Assembly (NCBI GenBank): GCA_016195385.1
Contig: JACPZS010000008.1
Span: 1-37,991, forward strand
Reading direction: 5' to 3'
DNA from: Verrucomicrobiota bacterium
GTDB taxonomy: Bacteria; Verrucomicrobiota; Verrucomicrobiia; Limisphaerales; JACPZS01
Length of the DNA: 37,991 nt
A program made the position numbers and the translations under genes. Each line of letters opens with the position of its first letter. The first letter of the stretch is position 1. Below, piece after piece: positions 1-8,080 of the stretch. Below the pieces are notes generated by a model. It did not search any database and was not told the DNA's origin. It saw only the letters and a list, made by a program, of their open reading frames with translations.

Positions 1-510
1 CCCGGCGAGCTTCACGGTGGCGGCGGGCGGCGTGCCCGCGCCAACGTTTCAATGGCGCAAGAACGGGGTGAACCTCGCGGGGGCGACGGGGGCGACCTAC
101 ACGATTGCGAGCGCGGGCGCGGCGGACGCGGGGAGCTACGATTGCGTGGCGAGCAACAGCGCGGGCAGCGCGACGAGCAGCGCGGCGGTGTTGAGCGTGA
201 ACAGCGCGCCGGTGTTCACGACGCAACCGGCGGGGGCGACGATCAATCCCGGCAACCCGGCGAGCTTCACGGTGGCGGCGGGCGGCGTGCCCGCGCCAAC
301 GTTTCAATGGCGCAAGAACGGGGTGAACCTCGCGGGGGCGACGGGGGCGACCTACACGATTGCGAGCGCGGGCGCGGCGGACGCGGGGAGCTACGACCTA
401 CACGATTGCGAGCGCGGGCGCGGCGGACGCGGGGAGCTACGACTGCGTGGCGAGCAACAGCGCGGGCAGCGCGACGAGCAGCGCGGCGGTGTTGAGCGTG
501 AACGCTCAAA
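1..510. repeat. 255-bp tandem repeat coding for Ig-like units
   Basis: Bases 1-141 recur at 256-396 with no difference that I can find, giving a period of 255 bp (85 codons). After the extra 46-bp insert, the remainder of the unit (up to the end of the L-S-V-N coding stretch) also matches with a single t/c change. Near-identity at DNA level implies recent amplification or gene conversion. The window begins inside a unit, so more copies probably lie upstream. Confidence 0.9.
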
Positions 511-1010
511 TCGTGGCACCATCCATCAGCACTCAACCGCAGGGAGTAACCGTCACGGAAGGAACCGACGTGATTTTGAGTGTCACCGTCATTGGAAGCG
601 CACCCCTCGTCTATCAGTGGTGGGTAAATTCCACACTGCTCGCCAGCCAGACAAGTTCGCAACTCACGCTGAACAACGTGACGACGAACCAAACCGGCAA
701 TTACTATGTGCAGGTCACCAATGCGGCCGGCGGCGCCAAAAGCTCCATCGCCCTCGTTACCGTAACCTCGGCGCCGGCGCTTCCTCCTTCGCCTGCCGTG
801 CTGGCGCCTACCGTGCAAAACGGGGAGTTGGTGCTGCGCTTCACTGCGGCGATTGGCAAACCGCACGCGCTGGAATGTACTGATGATTTGCTAACTGCCA
901 AATGGATTGTGCTGACTAATTTTCCGCCCGCCGCTTCCACGAATCTCGTCGCTTACGATTCGCTGACGAACGGGCCGCAGCGATTTTACCGTGTGCTCAC
1001 GGGGCCGTGA
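1..1010 (+). CDS. Ig-like repeat surface protein, 3' end, frameshifted
   Basis: This is the C-terminal part of a large, probably secreted or surface protein; its start lies before the window. Three Ig-like units are visible. The first two (about 1-205 and 256-510) carry the pattern F-Q-W-R-K-N-G-V, then D-A-G-S-Y-D-C-V-A-S-N-S-A-G-S, typical of I-set/Ig_3 domains. The third (about 511-760) is diverged but keeps Y-Q-W-W and N-Y-Y-V-Q-V-T-N. A final segment ends in R-F-Y-R-V-L, a tail common in verrucomicrobial secreted proteins. Reading starts in the frame of base 2. A 46-bp tandem duplication (351-396 and 397-442) pushes it out of frame, and the tail is in the frame of base 3, with stop TGA at 1008-1010. 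Without the duplication the whole stretch would be one frame. It may be a pseudogene, phase variation or an assembly error. The binding partner is unknown. Confidence 0.75.
351..442. repeat. 46-bp perfect tandem duplication causing a frameshift
   Basis: Bases 351-396 are repeated exactly at 397-442. Because 46 is not a multiple of three, the reading frame of the Ig-like gene shifts here. The duplicated stretch encodes the end of the Ig core (T-Y-T-I-A-S-A-G-A-A-D-A-G-S-Y-D), which is then read once in frame, once out of frame and again in the downstream frame. Confidence 0.92.
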
Positions 1011-1865
1011 TCAGGCTATTGCGAGTTTTGGGAAAAATTTCTCCGCTGTGCCGCACGTGGCCTGGCTCAACTCCTCAATTGTGCAGCCTTTGACCTGCGC
1101 GACAACTTCGGAAATTTCCTTCACGTAAGCTGGCTCGCAGCGTTTGCCGCGATACGGCACCGGCGCGAGATACGGGCAGTCAGTTTCCAGCATGAAGTGA
1201 TCGAGTGGCGTGGCCGCGATGGTGGCGCGAACTTCGTCGCCGTTTTTGAAGGTGGCGATGCCGGTGAAGCTCACGAGTGATCCGAGCGCGAGCACGCGTT
1301 GCATCACCGCGGCGCTTTCGACGAAACAATGAAACACACCGCGCACGCGACTGGCAAACGGTTCGAACTGCGCGAGCAAATCAGGGAAGGAATCGCCGCG
1401 CTGATGGATGACGCAGTTTAGTCCGCATTCGGCCGCGACCTCCAATTGTTGCTGGAAAATGGCCGCCTGCTTCAGTTGGTAGCGCGTGTCGTCGGCCGCC
1501 GTGCCGCCGGCGTGCCGGCTGGGGAGGCGATAATAGTCGAGGCCGGTTTCTCCGATGGCGACGACCTTGGGGTGCCGCGCGAGTTCGCGCAGCGCCGGGC
1601 GCAAATCCTCCGGCGCTTCGAGCGCGTTGGCGGGATGCCAGCCGGCAACGGCAAAAATCATGGCGTGCTTTTCGGCGAGCGAGATTGCGCGGCGGCTGCT
1701 TTCCAAATCCGTGCCAATGCCAATGATTTGGCGGATGCCGGCCGCTTGCGCGCGGGCGAGCACTTCCGAAAAATCGGCGGCGAAATCGGGATAATCCAAA
1801 TGCGCGTGCGTATCGTAAAAGATTGGTGGGCTATCTTGGGGCTGATGCAGCGGTTTGGCAGGCAT
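1011..1865 (-). CDS. tatD: TatD family metal-dependent DNase
   Basis: A 284-residue TIM-barrel metallohydrolase of the TatD/YcfH family, proteins with 3'-5' exonuclease or AP-endonuclease type activity in the cytoplasm. The expected ligands are visible: D-T-H-A-H-L-D at 18-24 (H20, H22), G-E-T-G-L-D-Y-Y with E106, I-H-Q-R with H154, F-H-C-F with H179, and E-T-D-C-P-Y-L-A-P-V-P-Y-R-G-K with D229 near the C-terminus. Length is slightly above the usual 255-265 because of an N-terminal extension of about 15 residues and a short insert after G-L-D-Y-Y. Its stop codon (1011-1013) directly abuts the stop of the convergent Ig-like gene (1008-1010), leaving no intergenic terminator. Family assignment is firm; the cellular substrate is not known from sequence. 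Confidence 0.95.
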   Translation of the reverse strand: MPAKPLHQPQDSPPIFYDTHAHLDYPDFAADFSEVLARAQAAGIRQIIGIGTDLESSRRAISLAEKHAMIFAVAGWHPANALEAPEDLRPALRELARHPKVVAIGETGLDYYRLPSRHAGGTAADDTRYQLKQAAIFQQQLEVAAECGLNCVIHQRGDSFPDLLAQFEPFASRVRGVFHCFVESAAVMQRVLALGSLVSFTGIATFKNGDEVRATIAATPLDHFMLETDCPYLAPVPYRGKRCEPAYVKEISEVVAQVKGCTIEELSQATCGTAEKFFPKLAIA

Positions 1866-1954
1866 GGAAGAAAAGTTTTTGAGACGAGATATTCAACGAA
1901 CTAAAAAGCGCTTCGGAGAAAGGGAAAACTCACGACGCGAGCAGTAGCTCCGGT

Positions 1955-2404
1955 TTAGATGTTCGTGCTCCGATGGTGGCCTTCAAGCACGCCGCGTACG
2001 ATTTGCAGGAGCGCTTTGGGTCGGAATGGCTTGCTAAGAAAATCGTCCGGCCGGATATCGCTTTCTTCCCAGATCTCCTGCCCCACGCTGCCGCTGTAGA
2101 GAATCGTTTTCAGTCGCGGATGAATTCGTTTGCACTGTTCGATCAATTCTAGGCCGGACATCTCACCCATTACGTAGTCCGTAAACACCAGGTCGGGTTT
2201 TGGCTCCGCGGCGATGAAGGCCTCCAGCGCGGATTGTGGATTGTCGAACAACCGAACCCGATACGATTCCTGGCTCAACACGGTCTCAACTACCTCCGCC
2301 ACCATGAGTTCGTCGTCCACGACGTAAATCAACCATTCCGAGTTTCCCGGAACTCTGTCCTTTGCCTGCCCGCTCTTCGCAATTCTCTTCGCACTCATAA
2401 TCAC
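1955..2404 (-). CDS. Single-domain response regulator (CheY-like receiver)
   Basis: 149 residues, made almost only of a REC domain (about 25-140) after a basic 20-residue leader. The acidic pocket D30-D31-E32, the phospho-acceptor D76 (F-T-D-Y-V-M-G), the switch serine (S104, in L-Y-S-G-S) and K125 (S-K-P-F) are all present, so it should accept a phosphoryl group. No output domain follows and no histidine kinase gene lies nearby, so it is an orphan regulator. It would act by protein contact or phosphorelay in the cytoplasm. The D-Y-V-M-G-E-M-S-G-L-E-L core resembles receivers attached to hybrid kinases. The partner cannot be inferred from this window. Confidence 0.9.
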   Translation of the reverse strand: MIMSAKRIAKSGQAKDRVPGNSEWLIYVVDDELMVAEVVETVLSQESYRVRLFDNPQSALEAFIAAEPKPDLVFTDYVMGEMSGLELIEQCKRIHPRLKTILYSGSVGQEIWEESDIRPDDFLSKPFRPKALLQIVRGVLEGHHRSTNI

Positions 2405-2547
2405 GCTCGCCGATCACACCCTAGCCTTGGCTGCTCATAATCCGCAAAACAATTTGGAAGAGTGGCGGGCTGAGGTGATTCTGCAAGTTTCCAGACTGGG
2501 AAATTTTAGGCGCGCAAACACCACACCCTTCGTGTTGATGCCTTTGA

Positions 2548-3501
2548 TCAGTTGACAACATTCCGAGGCTCACCGCGGAGGAACGCCGCCACATTCGCGA
2601 CGGCGGTTTGCATGAGCCGCGCCCGCGCGGCACGCGTTGCCCACGCAATGTGTGGCGTCACGAGACAATTCTTGGCGGCAAATAGCGGATGCTCTAGTGG
2701 CGGCGGCTCGACTGCCAGCACATCCAACGCCGCGCCAGCGAGTCGGCCCGAGTTCAAAGCCGACGCCAGCGCGCTTTCGTCCACCAATGGGCCGCGGCTT
2801 GTGTTGATCAAAAATGCGCCTGGCTTCAACCACGCCAGCCGCTCGGCGTTGAGCAGGTGTTTCGTGTCTGGCGTTAGCGGACAATGCAGGCTGACAACAT
2901 CGCTTTCGGCGAGGAGGGTTTTGAGATCCACGAATCGACCGTGTGTCAACGGCGCGCGTGCCGTCGTCCGATTGTGTGCCAACACGTTCATGCCGAAGGC
3001 CACCGCGAGGTCGGCTACGGCGCGTCCGATGCGCCCGAAACCAACGATGCCGAGCGTCAAGCCATCCAGCTCGATCAACGGATAATCCCAGTAGCAAAAA
3101 TCCGGACTCCGCGCCCAGCGGCCTTCGCGCACCGTTTGCGCGTGATGACCGACGTGTTGCGTGAGTTCCAGCAAAAGCGCGAAAGTCATCTGCGCGACGG
3201 ACCGCGTGCCGTAGGTCGGCACGTTCGCGACGGGAATGTTGCGCTCACGCGCCGCCGCAACGTCCACGATGTTGTAGCCCGTGGCGAGCACGCCGATGTA
3301 TTTCAGCCGGGGCAATTGTTCGAGCTGCGCGCGGCTGACGACCGTTTTGTTGGTGAGCGCGATGTCGGCGTTCGTGGCGCGCGGCACGACTTCGGCGGGT
3401 GCGGAACGATCGTGGATTTCGCAAGCGCCCAGCGCACGCAGGGCGTCCCACGAAAGATCACCCGGATTTAGCGTGAAGCCATCCAACACGACAATGTGCA
3501 T
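2548..3501 (-). CDS. D-2-hydroxyacid dehydrogenase (glycerate dehydrogenase/hydroxypyruvate reductase-like)
   Basis: 317 residues, the usual length of the family. The Rossmann glycine motif G-F-G-R-I-G is at 154-159. The catalytic Arg (R236, in N-T-S-R-G-P-L-V-D), Glu (E265, in L-A-V-E-P-P-P) and His (H284, in T-P-H-I-A-W-A-T) are in canonical order. The segment F-C-Y-W-D-Y-P-L-I-E-L-D-G just before the NAD domain is characteristic of the HprA/glycerate dehydrogenase branch, which reduces hydroxypyruvate to D-glycerate with NAD(P)H. The exact substrate is inferred and could be another 2-keto acid. It is on the same strand as its neighbours, but gaps of 82-143 bp make a tight operon unlikely. 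Confidence 0.88.
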   Translation of the reverse strand: MHIVVLDGFTLNPGDLSWDALRALGACEIHDRSAPAEVVPRATNADIALTNKTVVSRAQLEQLPRLKYIGVLATGYNIVDVAAARERNIPVANVPTYGTRSVAQMTFALLLELTQHVGHHAQTVREGRWARSPDFCYWDYPLIELDGLTLGIVGFGRIGRAVADLAVAFGMNVLAHNRTTARAPLTHGRFVDLKTLLAESDVVSLHCPLTPDTKHLLNAERLAWLKPGAFLINTSRGPLVDESALASALNSGRLAGAALDVLAVEPPPLEHPLFAAKNCLVTPHIAWATRAARARLMQTAVANVAAFLRGEPRNVVN

Positions 3502-3583
3502 GGCGAGATGATTGCCATGAAGTTTGCCGCGAGAGAACTCCGATTTTTATCGCCCGGCGCGAGGCGGAACAACCGCCGGCAAA

Positions 3584-4495
3584 TCAGCGCGGTTCTGGTT
3601 GAATATTCAGCAGTCCAGCGTCTTCCAGCCGGCGGATTTCATCCGTGTAACCTTGGCGGAAGGTGGGGTACTTGAACTGGTAGCCCAGCTCCATTTTGAG
3701 TTTGCGATTCAAAACCTTCTTATTCGTCAGCCCGCGCTTGCGTTGGGCATCCTCAGCGTCGGTTGCAAACGGCGGCATCCACTTGCCGAGCGTCTCGGCG
3801 AGCCAGCGGAAGAAATGCAACTGCGTCACTGGCTCATCATCCACAGCGTTGTAAACCTCGCCGGCGCGTCCATTTTTGAGCGCGGCGAGGATGACGCCCA
3901 CCAGATCGTCGCGATGGATCATGTTGATGATGCGCTCGCCCTTGCCCGTGATGCGCGCTTCGTCCCGCAGATATTGTTGAAACAAGTGGCCGCGCTCCTC
4001 GCCGTAAATTCCCGCGACCCGCAAAACGACAGCGAGCAGCCGCTTTTGTGCGGCGGCATCAAGCAGCAGTTTTTCCGTCTCCACCAGGATTTTGCTCGTG
4101 TCGCTGGCTGGCTCGGTCGGACTCGTCTCCTTCACGGCCGCGCCGTCAATCTGGCCGTAAACGCTCGTGCTGCCCGTGTAAACGAGCTTCTTCGGCGGAC
4201 ACGCGGCGAGCCATTCGATCAAGTGGCGCGTGCCTTCCAAATAAACTTCCCGATACTCTTCAACGCCGCCTTTAGTGGACGATACGCAGTTCACCACCCA
4301 GTCAAATGGCGTAGGCAGACGCGCAAGGTCGGCGGGTTTGGTGATGTCAGCAGCGAACGGCTGGATGCCGGCTGCGGCGAGTTGGTCCGCGCCCGCGCAC
4401 GAGCGCCGGACTCCGAAAACTTCGTGGCCCGCGCGAACCAGCGTTGCCCCCAGCGGCAAACCAACATAGCCACAGCCGATAATCAAAACTCGCAT
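3584..4495 (-). CDS. NAD(P)-binding SDR, epimerase-like, without the catalytic Tyr
   Basis: 303 residues of the extended/atypical SDR type (YeeZ-like NAD-dependent epimerase family). The N-terminus holds the dinucleotide motif G-C-G-Y-V-G (8-13). S-T-S-V-Y-G-Q marks the usual serine region. Where extended SDRs have Y-x-x-x-K, this protein reads S-D-T-S-K, so the lysine is kept but the tyrosine is serine. R-V-A-G-I-Y-G and H-R-D-D-L follow as in sugar-nucleotide epimerases. The loss of Tyr places it with atypical SDRs, whose reactions are mostly unknown. It sits alone between hprA-like and NDK genes, with 146 bp upstream of its start available for a promoter. No substrate can be named. Confidence 0.85.
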   Translation of the reverse strand: MRVLIIGCGYVGLPLGATLVRAGHEVFGVRRSCAGADQLAAAGIQPFAADITKPADLARLPTPFDWVVNCVSSTKGGVEEYREVYLEGTRHLIEWLAACPPKKLVYTGSTSVYGQIDGAAVKETSPTEPASDTSKILVETEKLLLDAAAQKRLLAVVLRVAGIYGEERGHLFQQYLRDEARITGKGERIINMIHRDDLVGVILAALKNGRAGEVYNAVDDEPVTQLHFFRWLAETLGKWMPPFATDAEDAQRKRGLTNKKVLNRKLKMELGYQFKYPTFRQGYTDEIRRLEDAGLLNIQPEPR

Positions 4496-4641
4496 TGGCC
4501 GCAGTCTAGGTGGCTCAAGTCGCGCACGTCACCAGCAAAGAATCCTGGTTTCGCGGGCGGCGCGAAAAAAACAAACGTCCATGCTCGCTGGAAGTTTGGC
4601 CGGGCTTAAGTTTTAGAACCAGACTTGTTGGCGAAGCGCGG

Positions 4642-5817
4642 TTAAATATTTCCGTACGCCGTTTCGACGACTTTTCGGAAGGTGTTTTCCTGGCCGATGC
4701 GGATGATTCCCATTTCCCGGCGGGCGTTGTCCTCGGAATCGCTGGCGTGGGCGGCATTGATCATCACGCTGGAACCAAACTCGCGCCGGATCGAGCCGGG
4801 CGGAGCTTTGTTGGGATCGGTCGGGCCGAGCACGTCGCGAATTTTGCGCACAGCATCCACGCCCTCGTAAACCAAAGCGATGCACTTCTCGGTGCCGGGC
4901 TGGGATTTCGTGCCGGCTTCGCATTCACCCGGCGCTCGGCCGGACATGAAACGGATGATGTTCTCGAACTGATTGTCGCCGGCGGGTGGCCCGAGCAAAT
5001 CGGCGATCTTTTTTTCAAGGTCAGGCGCGATTTTGAACCCAAGTTCCTTCTCCAGCGCCGTCCGCGCCGTGCCGGAAATGATCGCGCCGTAACGCGCACG
5101 CAAGACTTCGCGCACGGGGCCATAAAAATCCTCGGCCTCGGCCACGCTCATGTGCAGCACTTTGATCGCGATGATGTACAGGCCCGTGCGCGAGAAGAAA
5201 TCGATCACGTTGCCGGGCCGGCCGGTGGGGAAGCGGAAGTTGTCCGGCTTGATGAGCACCAAAGTTTGCTCGGCACGCTGCCCGGACGGATAAGCGAGCA
5301 TGTCTTTGAGCAGGCCACCTTCGCTGTCCGAGTAGTGCGCCCAGATTTTCAACTTCGTCTCTGCCTCGATGGCATTGGGCGGCGCCAGCACCGCCGGCTC
5401 GAAGTAGCGCACTTGGTTGTTGTCATCGAGAATGAAGTCGCCGTAGGTGTCGCGGATGGTTTCTCCGCCGCGGCGCCCCGCGCTGATGTTACCAACGACC
5501 GAGCGCACTTTGCGGACGGCTTCATCGCCGCGAAACAGCAGCATCATCACGCGCCGGCGGACACCGGTTTTGGGATCCGGTGAAAAATTTTGCAGTATGT
5601 AATCGCGAATCAATTCCTGAATGCGCCGATCTTGAGGGTCATCGGCCGAGACAATGTTCTCGGAATACTTCTCAACTAATTCGCGGCTCGGGGCGAACAT
5701 CCGGGCCGCCGCCAGTTCGAGTCCCGTGCGGGTGATCAGGCGCGTCAAAATCCCGCCGGTCCGGGATTTGTGCAGCGAATACGGCGTGATAATGGCGTAG
5801 GCAAGTTCCTGGGGCAT
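4642..5817 (-). CDS. Tandem nucleoside-diphosphate kinase-like protein (two NDK domains)
   Basis: 391 residues, against about 140-150 for a normal NDK, which moves the gamma-phosphate of NTPs to NDPs through a phosphohistidine. Two NDK-like halves are visible. The first (about 5-170) has A-I-I-T-P-Y, V-R-K-V-R-S-V-V-G, and A-H-Y-S-D-S with H161. The second (about 184-391) has L-V-L-I-K-P-D (K190), V-R-K-I-R-D-V-L-G and N-A-A-H-A-S-D-S with H357. The second half keeps the canonical K-P-D, Asn and His. The first keeps the His but has Thr for the Lys and Lys for the Asn, so it is probably weakened or regulatory. Each half carries insertions relative to E. coli Ndk. It lies 9 bp downstream of the zinc-ribbon gene and is probably co-transcribed with it. 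Confidence 0.82.
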   Translation of the reverse strand: MPQELAYAIITPYSLHKSRTGGILTRLITRTGLELAAARMFAPSRELVEKYSENIVSADDPQDRRIQELIRDYILQNFSPDPKTGVRRRVMMLLFRGDEAVRKVRSVVGNISAGRRGGETIRDTYGDFILDDNNQVRYFEPAVLAPPNAIEAETKLKIWAHYSDSEGGLLKDMLAYPSGQRAEQTLVLIKPDNFRFPTGRPGNVIDFFSRTGLYIIAIKVLHMSVAEAEDFYGPVREVLRARYGAIISGTARTALEKELGFKIAPDLEKKIADLLGPPAGDNQFENIIRFMSGRAPGECEAGTKSQPGTEKCIALVYEGVDAVRKIRDVLGPTDPNKAPPGSIRREFGSSVMINAAHASDSEDNARREMGIIRIGQENTFRKVVETAYGNI

Positions 5818-5826
5818 GGCAAAAAA

Positions 5827-6024
5827 TCAGGCGCTGGCAGCGGGCGGGGTGGTCGGCGTGGACGCCGGCGGCGGGGTTGCCTTGCCGCCAAGGATCTTAA
5901 ACATCACCACGCCACACGTCGGGCATTTGCCCTTGATGGCCTTTCGCCCGTTCTTCATGACTTCTTCCACCCCGTCGGTGATTTCTTTCTTTGCTTTGCA
6001 TTTGACGCAATATCCTTCGGCCAT
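5827..6024 (-). CDS. Small zinc-ribbon protein (DUF5679-like)
   Basis: 65 residues. Y-C-V-K-C near the start and C-P-T-C-G around residue 35 form a two-knuckle Cys4 zinc ribbon. The central K-N-G-R-K-A-I-K-G segment is typical of the short DUF5679 proteins. The C-terminal 20 residues are a disordered P/A/T/S tail. A clear ribosome-binding site (AGGAG on the minus strand, 6031-6035) sits 6 nt before the ATG. The stop is 9 bp before the NDK-like gene, so the two probably form an operon. The function is unknown; nucleic-acid or protein binding is the usual guess for this fold. Confidence 0.8.
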   Translation of the reverse strand: MAEGYCVKCKAKKEITDGVEEVMKNGRKAIKGKCPTCGVVMFKILGGKATPPPASTPTTPPAASA

Positions 6025-6179
6025 AACGAGCTCCTGACTAAATCGGCTTACCGGTTGTCGTGTAAGGAAGGCGAGCTTACGAGCGACTCACAACGAGCGT
6101 CAACGGCAAAACCAACGCCCTTCCGAGCAGCCCAAACATCACTCGACAACCAAAAATCTCCCGGCCTAGACTGCGACCG

Positions 6180-6971
6180 ATGTCATCAGCCCATTGTCCA
6201 TTGATCATCGCCGGCCGGGAATTTCGCTCCCGCCTTATCCTCGGCACCGGGAAATTTTCCTCGCCCGAAGCCATGCGCGACGCCTTGGCGGCAAGCGGCA
6301 CGGAACTGGTGACAGTGGCGCTGCGCCGCGCCGATTTGAGCGGTCAAAAAGATCCCTTCGCCAACATTCTCGAGTTCATCGACCCGCAAAAGTATTTGCT
6401 CCTCCCCAACACCAGCGGTGCGATGAATGCCAAGGAAGCCGTCCGTCTCGCGCGCCTTGCCGCCGCCGCCGGTCTGCCCAAATGGGTCAAACTCGAAATC
6501 CATCCCGACCCGCGCTACTTGCTGCCGGATCCCGTCGAAACCTTCGCGGCGGCCGAAGTGCTGGTCAAAGAGGGCTTCACGGTGTTGCCGTACATCAATG
6601 CCGATCCCGTTTTGGCCAAGCGGCTCCAGGAAATTGGTGTGGCGACGGTCATGCCGCTCGGCTCGCCCATCGGCTCCAATCGCGGTGTCGAAACCCGCGC
6701 GCAAATCCGCATCATCATCGAGCAGGCAACCGTGCCGGTCGTCGTGGACGCCGGCTTGGGTGCGCCCAGCCACGCCGCCGAAGCGATGGAACTCGGTGCT
6801 GACGCTGTGCTCGTGAACACCGCCATCGCCGTCGCCGCCGATCCGAACCGGATGGCCGTCGCGTTCAAGCAGGCCGTGGAAGCGGGCCGAACCGCGTATG
6901 AAATCGGCTTGGCGTCGCAACTTCAAACCGCCAGCGCGACCAGTCCGTTGACGGCTTTCCTCGATTCGTGA
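6180..6971 (+). CDS. thiG: Thiazole synthase ThiG
   Basis: 263 residues, normal for ThiG, the TIM-barrel enzyme that builds the thiazole phosphate of thiamine from deoxyxylulose-5-phosphate, dehydroglycine and ThiS-thiocarboxylate in the cytoplasm. Family motifs: R-L-I-L-G-T-G-K-F near the start, N-T-S-G at 77-80, the Schiff-base lysine K104 in [26 protein letters not shown], and [10 protein letters not shown]. No thiS, thiH/thiO, thiF or thiC lies beside it, so the rest of the pathway is elsewhere. A 155-bp divergent gap from the zinc-ribbon gene probably holds its promoter. No TPP riboswitch was recognised there. The start codon has no obvious Shine-Dalgarno sequence. The heptose kinase gene follows after 1 bp. 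Confidence 0.96.
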   Translation: MSSAHCPLIIAGREFRSRLILGTGKFSSPEAMRDALAASGTELVTVALRRADLSGQKDPFANILEFIDPQKYLLLPNTSGAMNAKEAVRLARLAAAAGLPKWVKLEIHPDPRYLLPDPVETFAAAEVLVKEGFTVLPYINADPVLAKRLQEIGVATVMPLGSPIGSNRGVETRAQIRIIIEQATVPVVVDAGLGAPSHAAEAMELGADAVLVNTAIAVAADPNRMAVAFKQAVEAGRTAYEIGLASQLQTASATSPLTAFLDS

Positions 6972-6972
6972 A

Positions 6973-7995
6973 ATGAAACCGCTCTCGCTCGCTCGTGTCC
7001 AGCAACTGCTAGCCGCCGCACATCAGACGCGCCTGCTCGTCGTTGGCGACGTGATGCTCGACCAGTTCATCTGGGGCCACGTCACGCGGATTTCGCCGGA
7101 GGCACCGGTGCCGGTCGTTGAATTTGAGCGCGAGAGTTTCATGCCCGGCGGCGCGGCGAATGTCGCCCGCAACTTGACCGCGCTCGGCGCGGCGACGGAA
7201 CTGCTCGGCAGCGTCGGCAACGACCACGCGGCGGAGAATTTGCAGCGCCTGCTGCAAGCGCAACGCGTGGGTTGCGGCGGCTTGTTGCTGCAAGCTGATC
7301 GGATGACAAGCCTCAAGACCCGCATCATCGCTCATCAGCAGCAAATCGTCCGCATGGATCGCGAGACGCGCGCCGAGCTTGACGGCGAGTCCACGCAGCG
7401 GCTCATCGACACCATCGAGCGCGAGTCGGAGCACGCGGACGCCATCATCATTGGCGATTACGGCAAAGGCGTGATCACGCAAACTCTCCTCGACGAACTG
7501 AAACCGCTCTGCCGCGCGCGCGGCATTTGGTTGAGCCTTGATCCGAAGCCAGTGCATCATTTGAAACTGGCGGGACTGTCGCTCATCACCCCCAACCGCA
7601 AGGAGGCGTTTGAACTCGCCGGACTCGCCGATGGCACGCGCGGCGTTGCCCCACTCCAGGACAAGCTTCTGTTGCACGTCGCGGAAAAGATTTTGCAGGA
7701 ATTGAAACCCGCGCTTCTTCTCATCACGCTGGGCGACCAGGGCATGTTGCTTTGCCAGCGTGGGCACGAACCGTTTCACATCCCCACCGTGGCGCAGGAG
7801 GTTTTCGACGTGTCCGGCGCGGGCGACACCGTCATCGCGTCGTTCACGCTGGCGATTGCGGCGGGTGCCTCGCCCGTCGAGGCCGCGATTTTTTCCAACC
7901 ACGCGGCGGGCGTCGTCGTCGGCAAAGTCGGCACGGCAACGGTCACGCCCGAGGAATTGCTTGCCAGCTTCAAACGCGACCTCGCGGCGAAATGA
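6973..7995 (+). CDS. rfaE1: D-glycero-beta-D-manno-heptose-7-phosphate kinase (RfaE/HldE kinase domain)
   Basis: 340 residues of the PfkB/ribokinase fold, matching the stand-alone kinase half of HldE. It phosphorylates heptose-7-phosphate at O1 on the way to ADP-heptose for LPS inner core. Visible signatures: V-V-G-D-V-M-L-D-Q-F-I-W-G near the N-terminus, R-I-S-P-E-A-P-V-P-V-V, the G-G-A-A-N-V-A-R-N sugar-binding motif, D-Y-G-K-G-V and the PfkB box D-V-S-G-A-G-D-T with the catalytic Asp. The adenylyltransferase half is absent, so that step must be encoded elsewhere. It starts 1 bp after the thiG stop and is followed 85 bp later by gmhB, the next enzyme of the same pathway. Confidence 0.93.
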   Translation: MKPLSLARVQQLLAAAHQTRLLVVGDVMLDQFIWGHVTRISPEAPVPVVEFERESFMPGGAANVARNLTALGAATELLGSVGNDHAAENLQRLLQAQRVGCGGLLLQADRMTSLKTRIIAHQQQIVRMDRETRAELDGESTQRLIDTIERESEHADAIIIGDYGKGVITQTLLDELKPLCRARGIWLSLDPKPVHHLKLAGLSLITPNRKEAFELAGLADGTRGVAPLQDKLLLHVAEKILQELKPALLLITLGDQGMLLCQRGHEPFHIPTVAQEVFDVSGAGDTVIASFTLAIAAGASPVEAAIFSNHAAGVVVGKVGTATVTPEELLASFKRDLAAK

Positions 7996-8047
7996 AAAAA
8001 GTAAAAGAAAAAAGGCAAAAAGGAAACGCGTGCGCACTAGATTTTTT

Positions 8048-8075
8048 CCGTATTTCGCGTTCTGCGTTCCGCGTT
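8048..8075. repeat. Four tandem heptamers just before gmhB
   Basis: The 28 bp directly upstream of the gmhB start read as four imperfect 7-bp units of the type Y-N-G-C-G-T-T: ccgtatt, tcgcgtt, ctgcgtt, ccgcgtt. They occupy the place where a ribosome-binding site would be expected, and none is seen. A purine-rich run (about 7991-8030) precedes them. Confidence 0.6.
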
Positions 8076-8080
8076 TTCTT

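Noticed and set aside
1..510. CRISPR-like array
   Set aside because: The repeat unit is 255 bp, coding and uniform, with no spacers.
3524..5583. Two long plus-strand frames (3524-4609 and 4510-5583)
   Set aside because: Both are antisense shadows of the SDR and double-NDK genes, which carry clear active-site motifs.
6025..6179. TPP riboswitch or thiS gene before thiG
   Set aside because: Neither the thi-box pattern nor a small G-G-ending frame was found in the 155-bp gap.
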